From Rhyzopertha dominica (Eukaryota; Arthropoda; Insecta; Coleoptera; Bostrichidae): a stretch of 64,000 nucleotides of DNA. Positions 11,536 through 22,563 of the stretch are shown piece after piece (position 1 is the stretch's first letter; every line of letters starts with the position of its first letter). The position numbers and the translations under genes were made by a program. Where the stretch lies: positions 35,210,942 to 35,274,941 of the forward strand of contig QCXZ01000001.1 in assembly GCA_025024175.1 (NCBI GenBank). Reading direction: 5' to 3'. Below the pieces are notes generated by a model. That model was not told the origin of the DNA and did not search any database. It saw only the letters and a list, made by a program, of their open reading frames with translations.

Positions 11536-13079
11536 TTATTTACAAGGTAGCGACAAGACCAACGATATCGAAATAGAAAGAGACACAACGTAAAAAGTAA
11601 ATGCCGATGGACAATTGCAATGATGGTTTAATGAACTATAGTCCGAGGACAATAGTTGAGTAAGTTACTTTAATTAAAGTAACGACTACCAATTAGCGTT
11701 ATTTGATCCCTATTCCTTACGCAAAATTGTTAGTTTTAATGGATGCGGATAATTAAAAATAATCACGCCTAACCTGATATTAGACAAAATTTACAATTTT
11801 TAACTTAAAAAAATAAGATATTCTACAATGCATCAAACGTGTCCACGGTAAAACGACGGGTGTATCGAAGATACAGTCCACCCACATCTTTTTACTTCCA
11901 GACAGAATTAGTCCAGTCTTGGATCATTCTCGTCTTTTTTTACAGATTTTGAACGTGTAGTATCATACATACAGGTATTCAGAATTTTTGTGCGTATATG
12001 CTTACGGCAAGCGCAATAATTTAAACAAGGTGCAATATTTACTTTACTTCCGCGATGCTGCGCGCATCGTCCGGAATAAAATAAACTCTATATTAATGTG
12101 TGCTTTCACCACCGCGAGGAAGAATAATCGTTGTGAAGGTGCGAACGGTTTAAAAGTGCTTTTGGTAACCAGCTGCGCCTTCAGTGTAAGATATCCTTGA
12201 CTAACTAAGCGTTAATAGCCTGGAGTTGCGATAGAACCAAGTTGGCTCTAACATTATTTCCTTATAAATGTAGTACACATATAAATTAATAGCAAAAAAT
12301 ACCCAAAATGACAATAGATTGTAATATAATTTATCGTTGACATTTAATGTTCTACCTATATCACTAGGGCATTCTAGCAATGCAATACGATGCGCTTCAT
12401 TTACTGATGCATCAACAGCTCTCTTGTTCTTTCATCGACCTTTCATTGTTGTATTCGTTCTGCTAACTTGTATAAGAAACAGTAAATTCACCTTCATTAG
12501 TATATATTCGCATCAAACTTATTATTTATTCAATTATCTACGATATTTTCTTATGCCAATTTTCGTAAAACAAAATAGGTTCAATAAATCACAACTTAGT
12601 TGGAAGAAATGCGGCCGGATTCAGGATTCAGGTTGCTGCATGTCTTTAACTGGTGTATTATGCCACTAAACACGTTAATATCGTACAAATGATGACAAAG
12701 GCACTACCAGCTAACAGAATTGTGCTTCCAAATTGCACAGTAATCCAACAGTTAATAATATTCGCGAAAGACGCACTCCAGTTTTGCTTTTTGCTTTCAA
12801 GGTGACGTGATGCGCAGTAGATCCACAAAATGCTTTAGCTACTTGGCACACCCTACACTACAGCGTTGCGGTTCATGAATACACGAACCTTGGAGTGTCC
12901 ACAGCATTATATAATTATTTTAAATTGAGAATCATGTTATTCTTAAAGGGTCCTCGCCAGACTGCTACCGATTAGCGTTGTTTTTAGCTCCATTTTTAAA
13001 CAGGTTAAATAGGTTTAAAACGGGCAACTCTGCTTTACTTGATTCTTCCCAGTGGTATGTACATACACATATTAGAATG
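11536..13079. other. No recognisable feature
   Basis: Frames at 11988-12200 and 12337-12669 show no known domain. No repeats with clear boundaries are seen. Confidence 0.4.
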
Positions 13080-13080
13080 A

Positions 13081-13107
13081 GCAGCAGCAGCAGCAGCAGC
13101 AGCAGCA
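13081..13107. repeat. CAG trinucleotide microsatellite
   Basis: An uninterrupted GCA/CAG run of about nine units, out of character with the surrounding AT-rich DNA. No open frame of length crosses it. Confidence 0.95.
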
Positions 13108-14448
13108 TGTAAGGATACTTACATCCCAGAACATACAACTAGATTTTCTTTGGTCTATCAATTATATATCGGCATAAAAGTAGTATAGAATAGTGCTACC
13201 AATCCCAGGGGATTAAATATAAATTTGATGACATTGATCATTTCTCTTTTACTATTAGACTGATTTATGATTAGCTATTTGCGCTATTATAGTAGAATGT
13301 GAGCATACGCAGCACAGATCGTACGACGCTTAAACTACTAAACTAACGTACAATCCGCCGTTCACAGATAGTGCAGAGAATATAAAAAATCTGACACTGA
13401 CGTTAACAATGAAATCAATTTAGAATTATTATAGTTGAACTGATACGAATAAATTTAAAAGTTATTCTCTCTGACAATATAACCCCAATTACCACAGCTT
13501 GTATTGCGTATAAATCTCGCAATTACCATAGGAATCTTTGCGAATCTTGATTCTCTTCGCTGATCAGCAGCATATCTCGAATACCTGTGAAAAAAGCCAA
13601 TTTTCATCTACACTAAAGCAAAATTCCTAACAAGAAATTTAGTGAGTTTGGTACGTCTGATAGAAAAGAATCGTTTATAATTGCTAATGTAGTTTCACGT
13701 CAGAGTCGAATATAAGTAGCAATTTGGCAGATATCAGAGGTATATATAGTTCACGAAATTAATAAAAACGATCTCGTAATTGTCGCAATCTAAGTTTGCA
13801 TAGAGGATGAAAAAAATGCAATGGCACCCTTGTAGTGTTTCTAAATATAATTAAAGTATTGTTTTATGTAGAAAATTATCTAAGAAAAACTGTAGCTACG
13901 TAATAAAATAGCTGCTGGCAACAATAATCTTAATAACAAATGGTTATCTGTAATAAAGTTGATAGAAAATGGCAAACACTGAACAGCACACCGTCAGTTG
14001 TTTACAACTAACCGATGACTTGGAAGGAAATATATTCCAATATAATGACTGGAAACGTAAAAGCTTCAGTTTGTATAAAAAAAATAATATCGGAAATAGT
14101 CAATGATAAAACTTTATGTTTCCTTGTAATACAAGGCAATAGAGAGTTGATTACTTCATATAAGTTCAAACGTTATATCTTTAATACTAAGAAACAATAT
14201 GAATATACCATGAATATAATAATAATAATCACCATAAATTTTTCTTTGTAAACCATTTTCTTAATAACTCAACGTTCTGCCGCATTCTACCCACTTACAA
14301 AACCAAATTCTAGTTTTAACGGTCATATCATAAATATATGTTTTACAACAAAAGCGCTTGTTTAATAATTCAAAAAATACTTTAACACGCATGCACTTTG
14401 GTGCAATTTGGCAGAAAGCGTTACCTTACCAATTAATTTTCAATAATA

Positions 14449-14738
14449 ATAGTGTATTACGTAATAAGTGTTGTAAAAACATTTTACGCATAAATAGAAA
14501 AGTACTATGAGTGCGTCAATTCATTACAACATGTATTACCTACTATACTTTACCTACGACCACTACTGTAAGTACTTAAGAATATACCGTCTGTGATCTA
14601 TGTAAGATACTTATTACGTACGGTAAAACTCTACGATATTTTTACCAAGCTGTGCGATTTTTTTACCGTACGTAATAGGTATCTTACATTGATCTCAGAC
14701 GGTGTTTTAAAGTATTTACACTAGTGGTCGTAGGTAAA
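14449..14738. mobile_element. Hairpin MITE inserted in the left arm
   Basis: The core 14549-14738 folds back on itself: TTTACCTACGACCACTA pairs with the complement ending GTCGTAGGTAAA, with about 80-bp arms around a 30-bp loop. The right arm of the giant repeat lacks the segment, running from the equivalent of TTCAATAATA directly into ACAATTATAT. The insertion therefore includes about 100 bp of extra sequence on the left. It has no coding capacity. Confidence 0.7.
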
Positions 14739-15165
14739 CAATTATATACCCAAAAGTATATTAGTATTTTAATTATTGGAAAAATTACTTTATTATTATG
14801 AACACGGAGATTTATAAAATACTTTAGTATGTCTTTTTTGCATTTCCTATATTAAATTACTTCATTTTTTCTCTAAACCATGTAAGGTGTAACACATTTC
14901 TACTGGATTACCCGTTCAAGCTCTCTGACATGTAAATGTCTGATTAATTAAGATTTCAGCAATCTGTGCTATTATTTTCGCAATCCGTTGCCTATATTAC
15001 ACACTCATTTTCGTTTGGTTACTATTTATTATTCGACAATCTATATTTTATGTCTATGATATATGCAGGTAGCAACAAGATTACATTTTCATTAAAAATC
15101 AGACCACAACTACTGCAGTAGTGTACAGCAACAGGCTAATTTAAATATATTTGTAGCACCGCTAT

Positions 15166-16375
15166 GAAGTGCAACTACTTCCGAATAACTTCACCTTCTA
15201 TCTCCATAACCAATCATCATCAAAATTTCGATGCGATCATGTTCAGCTAACTAAGGCATTGCGATTACAAATAACAAAGTGAATGAAAATTATCACCAGC
15301 CACGAGGAAAATGGTGACACCTGGAGTGTTTGTTCTTACTTAGCGATAACGAATATGGTTTTTATCCCGAAATTTTTTGCAAGACATAAGTTTGTTATCA
15401 CACTTTTCTCAACTCAGAAGCAATGAACTATACAAGTGATACATTTTTGAAATCAGGAAAAATATCCTTTCACCCCCTTTCCTATTTTAAAAAAAATGCA
15501 ACTTATGCTGATATCTTGGAAACGAGAGCTGATACAGAATTAAAAAAAATTCCAGAAAATGCGTTTTAATTACCATAGACCCATTCACAATTTCAAAAAA
15601 ATCGGTCGAAGAGAGCCCGAAATATCCTGCTGGTTCCATACTTTGTCGCGACCTTGTATATTATCTTTCTCTCACTTCAACGAATACTTTGTGTTTGCTT
15701 TATGTGCGTGTTTGTTATAAATCAATAAAGTTGTACTACATCTCTGTGTGATACATAATATTAGCAAAATAAGAATAAGCAAGCATAATGAACTTATATA
15801 AAAATAAAGCTTATACTCTTATAATTTATCTAGCGGTGAAAAAAAAAATTGCGACAACGCGCAATTATAATAATATTACAAAAATTGTTACATTAAGAAG
15901 TATTTATTATTTACAGTATATTCACATTTTTTAGGTCAGCTCCCAATAAATAAAATCTTTAGCTGTAATTAACTAGCATATCTAAACATTGTCGGCACTA
16001 CTTATCAGACTTGTTTTTTACACGCGTCTTCATAAGTATTTGAATTTAATTCAATGCGTCTGAAATATATTATTGTGTTAGATAAATGTTATTAAGAACA
16101 TTCGTCAATAAAGCAAATATAGAGCATTTCACAGAAATGTTTAACTAAACAACCCTCTTACCTCACTGTGTGTATATCTGTAATGACGCGGCCTACTCGT
16201 ATAATACTTTTGTAATATATAGTTGTTAAGTTATGATGCGCAACAAATTACTCTATTCTCCTGACATTTTGGAAATAATTATTATCAGAATATAAAGAGC
16301 ATTCATTTACTTACTGCATACTATAATCTCCAGTAAAATGAAAAAGAAGTAGCTGCAGAGCAGAGTTTTGGTCTC
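15166..16375. other. Spacer of the giant inverted repeat; one repeat end visible
   Basis: No open frame of interest. Near 15640-15660 the sequence reads TTTGTCGCGACCTTGTATA, preceded by a stretch around AAAAATCGGTCGAAGAGA. This looks like one terminus of an insect TA-target MITE, but I found no matching second terminus in the spacer. Confidence 0.4.
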
Positions 16376-16550
16376 TTATAGCGGTGCTACAAATATATTT
16401 AAATTATCCGGTGCAATGCACCCAACACACGGGGTTGCTACACACTAATGCAGTAGTTGTGTGTCTGTGCTTTTAAATGAAAATGTAATCTCGTTACTAC
16501 CTATATCATAGACACAAAATATAGATCTGCCGAAAATTGAGTGTGTATTA

Positions 16551-17502
16551 TACAGGGTCCGCTATCTAAAACTTCCCACGCTCGATTTTCATTATTTTTT
16601 TAGGTGCAACCTTAAGTTATATGTCAAATTGTAGGTCTTTTTAAACTCTTTAAAATTAGCGCAGTGAGTTTTCATTTTTTGCCGATTATGATATTTTCAA
16701 AATAAAGTTAATTTTTGTAAATATTTTATACCTTACTCTGTATAATAATTATTGCTTTATAGTTGGATGCCGACTTTAGTCTTCCTCAGTTTGTGTCATT
16801 ACAACGTATGCATAATTTTTACTCCTTCTTAATGAAAAACAAGAGAAGCTCGTAACCATCATATTCTCTTAATAGGGCTGTTCACAATTATTTAAATGTT
16901 AGTTTAACAGTTTATTAGGGTACAAATTAGGCCTACATACCCATCGCTGCACACAAAACCCCAAAATTTAGAGTAACTTTTAAATAAATTAAGTACAAAG
17001 TTCGCTCTAAAGAGAGAGAGGCTATATAGAATACGATACCCTGCGATGAGGCTAGTTGGTGATTTTGAAAACCAAACTAGCCTCATCGCTGGGTATTGTT
17101 TTCTAGACTCTCTCTTTTTAGAACGAACTTTGTACCTGATTAAACTAACACTTAAAAAATTCTGAATAGCCCTAATAACAGAATATGGCGGCGACAAGTT
17201 TTTCTTGTTTTTCCTTAAGAAGGAGTAAAAATTACGCATACGTTGTAATAACACAAATTGAAGAAGACAAAAGTCGGCATCCGAATATGAAGCAATATTT
17301 ATTATACGGGGCAAGGCAAAAAATATTTACAAAAATTAACCTTATTTGCAAAATATCATAAACGGCACAAAAATTTTTGGACACTCACTATGTTATTTTT
17401 AAAAAATTTAAAAAGACCTACAATTTGACATATAACTTAAGGTTGCACCTAAAAAAATAATGAAAATGCGAGCCTGGAGAGTTCTAGGTGGCGGACCTTG
17501 TA
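16551..17502. mobile_element. 952-bp foldback element, copy 1, with TATTA target duplication
   Basis: The element starts TACAGGGTCCGC and ends GCGGACCTTGTA; nearly its whole length is two inverted arms of about 450 bp. The centre is a second nested hairpin around GATACCCTGCGATGAGGC and its complement. It is flanked by TATTA on both sides (16546-16550 and 17503-17507). The left arm of the host inverted repeat preserves the unfilled TATTA site near 15000. There is no coding sequence. A second, heavily interrupted copy is at 36837-44087. Confidence 0.9.
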
Positions 17503-17901
17503 TATTACATATGCATCGGAATGCGAAAATAATAGTAGAGATTGAAGAAATCTTAATTAATACTTTTACATGTCGGAGAGGTTGAACGGGTCATGCAATA
17601 GATACGTATTACACCTTAGATTGTTCAGTGAAAAATGAACGTAATTAAATATAGGAAATGCAAAGAAGACATACTAAAGTATTTTATGTATCTCTATGTT
17701 CATATGAAGAAATATATAATTGTTTATTATTGAAAATTAATTGGTAAATACAGGTGACGCTTTCTGCATCCGTTATATTAAGATAAAGTATTGCAAATGA
17801 AAAGTGCGTTCGTGTATTTTTAACATTTGAAGGAAGACGACCTGAAGTAAATCAAGATAAACTGTTATAAATATTAAACATGCGCTATTGTGTAAAACAT
17901 G

Positions 17902-18275
17902 TACAGGGCTTCTATAAACGATTCATGCAACGCGGACGGCGCTGGCGTTGATTGCTGAATTCTTTGTGCCGCCTTTTTGTAACTGCTGCCAAGCTACAAT
18001 ATTCACGCCGATAGTACTGAAGGTTGCAGATCAATGTTACCCCACAGCTCCGAAATGTAGCTTTCTGCAACCTTAAAGTTTATTAACCCACAAAACATGT
18101 TGAAAATACACACTCCTAGGCGATTCTCATATTAAAATGTACCATATACCTATCAAATAATTCAAAAATCGACAGAGTAGTATACGTCAAGCAACAGTTG
18201 TGTTCACTTTCCTGAGAGACGACAGATTGATTTAATCGATAATTTCCATAAGCGCCCTGGATGCATGAATCATTT
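17902..18275. mobile_element. About 370-bp MITE with ACAGGG...TTCATGCA ends, copy 1
   Basis: It begins TACAGGGCTTCTATAAACGA and ends near GGATGCATGAATCATTT. It matches the MITE at 36908-37276 in the opposite orientation, including the TGTTACCCCACAGCTCCGAA interior. The last 13 bases of the right terminus appear missing relative to the other copy. The opposite arm of the giant inverted repeat lacks it. Confidence 0.8.
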
Positions 18276-18361
18276 TATGATATGATTGGTTTTGTAAGTG
18301 GGCAGATGGCGGCAGAACGTTGAGTTATGAGCAAATGGCTTACAAAGAAAAATTTATAGTG

Positions 18362-18398
18362 ATTATTATTATTATTATTATTATTACTATTATTATAT
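18362..18398. repeat. ATT trinucleotide microsatellite
   Basis: TTATTATTATTATTATTATT-type run in the right arm. The corresponding left-arm position (about 14214-14232) has a shorter run of the complement, so the tract has changed length since the arms arose. Confidence 0.9.
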
Positions 18399-18800
18399 TC
18401 ATGGTAGGCACTCATATTATTTCTTAGTATTAAAGATTATGTTTCCAATCATTATATTGGAATGTAACATATATTTCCTTCCAGTTCCAAGTCATCTAGT
18501 TATAAACAACTGACGGTGTGCTGTTCAGTGTTTGCTATTTTCGACTGGTTGTTTCTCACCCTTTTACTTCTCAACATCATCTCTTTTTTCTATCAACTTT
18601 ATTACAGATGACTATTTGTTATTAAGATTATTGTAGCCAACAGCTATTTTATTCGGTAGCTACAGTTCTTAGACAATTTTCCACATAAAACAATATCTGC
18701 TATACTATCTACTACTAGTAATATTTAGAAATAACGACAAGGGTGCCAATTGTATTTTTATTCGTCCTCTATGCAATCTTAGATTGCGACAATTACGAGA

Positions 18801-20170
18801 AAATGCCTATTAGCGAAAAAACCTGAATCACTCGGAACCTATCTTCAAGCAAAGTTAGGAATGGCGGCAAGAACGTAACTGTTACAAATTAGAATGCTTT
18901 TCAATCCTTTAGCGCATTCCGTTTCATCATACATCAACTTCTTATCTTTTATTTATGGACACAAGTATGTTAAGTATTTACTGTATTCGGACCTACCACA
19001 CTCACATAGGAGATGTTGGAGATATAAGCGATAAGCACCATATAAGGATAATATGGGTGAATCGATTCTTAATTACAGACATGTGTTTTCTGTATAAATA
19101 AAAACACTTAAAGCTTATGCAAATTTAACCCAAAACTTAATAACTTTTTATTGGTATTTGGCAATGGTTCGCATACATAAACATTATTATCAATTTAGTT
19201 CCTTGTCAAAAGAGCAAAAATAGTGTGTAATTTTTTTGTACTGTGTTATATTGGTGTTAACAAGTTTTTCGCAGCAAGACCAGGTTGATGCCAATGAATT
19301 GTTTTGATTTTGTTGTGAGTTTTTGGTCGAAGTCAAGTTTGCAGTGTTTTTTGGCAATCCATTTCACATGCCATACAAATGTGTAGGTACTTCTCGAACC
19401 TTGATGAAGTAAGTAAATAATTTCCGTCATATTCGGCCTTGAATTTGTTAGGTCGTAATAAACAATTAAATTGCAAAACAAAGTATATAGTACAAAAATT
19501 GAATGTTAACTGAAAAACTTCAATACTAAGCAGTTATTTGAAAAAAAATAATTAGCAAGGCAGATGCTCAAAGTTGTTCTACATGAACAGAAGCTATAGT
19601 TATGTAGGGACATCCATATCTATTATCGACAGATGACTGTTTACAAAATAAAAGCTTTCTAGATTATCTAGTGCAAATTATAGAAAGAAACCTTCTATCT
19701 TGATAAACGCTTATAATAGAAACGCTATTTAACTTTCTAAAAACTGTTTTAAAAGTTATTTTACTTAGCAAACTAAGTGAAGAATACAGATTCTGACAAG
19801 CCATCTGGTAGATTAAACGGGTAAAGTACTTCTTAACGGAAATGATTTGTATTCTGTCAAGTTGGCATACTAGGTTCTAGTGCATGCTAACTTGGCACTA
19901 GACCTAAATTGTACTGCCGCGCTCTACAAAAGCGAAACATACATTTTAACAAAGTAACTTTATTTTACAATTTGTCTGGAATATTACACTGGGTAACTAG
20001 GGAATTAAAAGTAGCCTAACAGAAGCCCATTATTATCGTATTGTGCTTGTTCTTTTTGTAAAAATAAAATAAAATTAGCATTTTTTAAAAAGAACTTGAA
20101 ATTATTCAATATTTTAAACAAACTAGTTTAATAAAANTGCAGCTATTACATAAAGNAACATAGGATAATA
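18801..20170. other. No recognisable feature
   Basis: A minus-strand frame at 19257-19481 and other short frames match no family. The sequence is plain AT-rich. Confidence 0.4.
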
Positions 20171-20300
20171 TTTTCTCGGATAGATCGCTGTCGCTTTAAA
20201 ACACTAACAAAAAGTTATTAGACGCTGCAGAGATAAAAAGGTTGTACTAAATTTTCTCAATATTAAAACACACATAAACACACACAAGTCAAATAAAATT

Positions 20301-22339
20301 ATGCTTCGAACTAAATTTTCTTCAATTAGGGACACACGTAGACAACTTGATTTCTTAGATGAAGACATAAACACAACATTGCAAATTCTATCCCACAACC
20401 TTTTTTATCAAGATTTTGAAGACATAATAAAGTTTACACAAGAAGTATACAACACTTTAACAAGGTCAAGGCACAAAACATACTTGAATTTGAGAAATTC
20501 AATACTATTAAACACAATAAGTTCAAATCATACAAAGGTGGTTAAAACCAACATCAAAACACTGTGATAAACCTGTCAAAAAAGAGTGTCTCAGATGCTG
20601 CTGTAAATATTTTAGCGAAGGGGATGAACATTGCTGTAACGCCACGGAAAATTCCAAAAGTGGAGACTGTCATCTGTGAAATCTTGTGTAAGCGTGCTTC
20701 CGAAAGATTAGGATGAATGTATGCCACGCCAGTAGAAATGCACGTACGCCTAAACCTAATGTGACATCTGAGAAAATGAAGGCTCTTAAGGATTTGAATG
20801 CAGATAAGTCCATTATAGTTACTAGAGCAGATAAAGGTTCAGATACAGTAATTTTAGGTAGAACAGATTATGAGAATAAAGTTTGAGAATTGTTAAATGA
20901 GAAAACAGATCAAAAATTATTCCGAGATCCTACCTCAAAAATTTCCAAAATTACGAGTGAACTTATCAAGAGTTCAAATCTTTCGAATGAAGAGAAGTCT
21001 CTATTAACTGTTTCCGATTGCAAGGTACCTAAATTATATAGTTTGCCCAAAATCCATAAAACCAATGTCCCGTTCAGGCCCATAGTCAGTACGATTGGCA
21101 GTCCTTGTAACAGATCGGAAAAATTTTTTGCTAACTATTTAAAGCCTTATGTAGGAAAAACCAGTACTTTAATCAAAAATTCTTCAGACTTTATTGATAT
21201 TATACAAGGTTTAAGTATTTCAGAAGGTGATATTTTTGTTACTTTTGACGTGTTTTTTTATTTACGAAAGTATCCATACCTGAGACGGTAGATATCAAAT
21301 CCAAGCTTAATAGAGATATTTCTTATGAATCGATCATTTTTATGAACAAAAATCAGGTTGTGCAATGGGTTCACCTATGAGTCCTGTAGTGGCCAATATG
21401 TTTATGGAAAAATTTGTAGAGGTAGCGATCAAAAGTTTTCAGTTTTAAGCCAAAATGTTGGTATATGTATGTAGATGACACTTGTTATTTGGCTCCACGG
21501 TATAGAAGAGTTAGGTAGGTTTCTAAATCATTTGAACAGTCAAAATCCTGACATCAAGTTTACGATGGAATTAGAAAGCAATGGTAGTTTACCTTTTCTG
21601 GATGTCCAAATTTACAGAATAAACACTGGACAGTTAGGACACAAGGTTTACAGAAAACCAACACACAGACAGATATTTACATGCCACATCTCACCACCCT
21701 CCCTCTCAAAAGAATAGTCTCATAAGGACGTTATTTGTTAGAGCACAAATGATCTCAGTTCTTTACAAAAAGAAATATATCATCTTAAATCAGTGCTAGT
21801 AAGAAATGGTTATAGCAATAAGAATATTTGGTCAGTTTTTAATAAAAGTGCTCGTCCAAATCAAGTAAATTCCCAGCCAGTACAAAGTAATTTAAAGTTG
21901 AGTTTGCCTTATGTACAAGGCCTTTCGAAAAAATTAAAGAGGATGCTTAGAAGACATGATATTTTAGTTGTTGAAAGTACGTATAATAATTTATATAAAA
22001 TTTTAAGTTCTACTATAGATAAGGTACATTTAGAAAGTGAAGGTGTTTACAAAATTACTTGTTCTTGCGGCAAGTGTTACATAGGTCAAACTAAAAGAAA
22101 AGTAGGTACGCGTTTGAAAGAACACATACGCTGCAACAGATAGCTAAATCTTCCATAGCTGAACACTCATATTTGACTAAACATATGATTGACTTTCATG
22201 AAACAGAAATGTTACATAGAGACAAATATTATCACAAACGTCTAATAAAAGAAGCTAGATAAATTTGTAGAAATACTAATAATATTAATAAGCATTATGG
22301 AAATTATGAGTTAGGTGACATTTGGAAGGCTATTTTGTA
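20301..22339 (+). pseudogene. Penelope-like reverse transcriptase / GIY-YIG endonuclease, broken
   Basis: In order: TVINLSKKSVSDAAVNILAK and GMNIAVTPRKIPK, the conserved Penelope N-terminal block; IIVTRADKGSDTVIL, the start of the fingers; VPKLYSLPKIHKT and FRPIVSTIGSP; VTFDV (RT motif A, then a frameshift); GCAMGSPMSPVVANMFM (motif B); YVDD in a broken stretch near 21470 (motif C); SLPFLDVQIYR; and KITCSCGKCYIGQTKRK with RLKEH, the GIY-YIG nuclease. A frameshifted tail, AKSSIAEHS to DIWKAIL, closes the gene. The protein would copy RNA into DNA at telomeric or nicked ends. There are at least five frameshifts or stops (for example TGA at 20884), so it is inactive. Confidence 0.88.
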
Positions 22340-22479
22340 GTTATCTTTTATCAAGTAGTTCGTGTATATCCAGTAGGTGGTAGATCCTTTTTCGTCGTTA
22401 GGTTTCCATGGTGATTTGTTTATTTGCTTTCAAAATTTTGTTTAAACATGTGTCAGACAAATTTTGAGGTTCTTCGTTT

Positions 22480-22514
22480 TTGACAAAGATTACAGATGTA
22501 ATCGAAACGTCAGA
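22480..22514 (+). ncRNA. Hammerhead-ribozyme-like hairpin at the Penelope 3' end
   Basis: TTGACAAA, then a perfect 6-bp stem GATTAC/GTAATC with an AGAT loop, then GAAACGTC. The layout follows the hammerhead core (CUGANGA, stem II, GAAA, NUH), a motif known in Penelope-like elements. The first box is degenerate, and I could not find a good stem I. Self-cleavage is doubtful. Confidence 0.4.
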
Positions 22515-22563
22515 CTAATTATTTTTTGCCATTGCTTTAAAGCGACAGCGATCTTTCCGAAAA

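Larger units (their letters stand above)
13772..18800. repeat. Giant inverted repeat (about 1.4-kb arms) with nested insertions
   Basis: The left arm (13772 to about 15165) is the reverse complement of the right arm (about 16376 to 18800). Outer ends match from TCTCGTAATTGTCGCAATCT on the left to its complement ending at 18800. Inner ends match at TATTTGTAGCACCGCTAT near 15165. The arms are diverged by point changes and small indels, so the structure is old. The left arm carries an extra hairpin element (about 14449-14736). The right arm carries a 952-bp foldback (16551-17502) and a MITE (17902-18275). The 1.2-kb spacer has no coding sequence. No transposase is present; it may be a non-autonomous long-TIR or foldback transposon, or a segmental inverted duplication. 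Confidence 0.85.
20171..22563 (+). mobile_element. Penelope-like retroelement bracketed by a 30-bp inverted repeat
   Basis: A reverse transcriptase plus GIY-YIG endonuclease gene (about 20301-22339) lies between an inverted repeat of about 30 bp: TAGATCGCTGTCGCTTTAAA at 20181-20200 and its complement TTTAAAGCGACAGCGATC at 22537-22554. Outside the coding part the 3' region carries the hairpin GATTACAGATGTAATC followed by GAAACGTC, as in many Penelope elements. No flanking duplication was identified. All reading frames are interrupted. Confidence 0.82.

Noticed and set aside
13081..13107. CAG run as a polyglutamine-coding exon
   Set aside because: No long open frame crosses it in any phase.
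16904..17314. 136-codon minus-strand frame as a gene
   Set aside because: It lies wholly inside the foldback element and spans its central hairpin, so it is translated inverted-repeat DNA.
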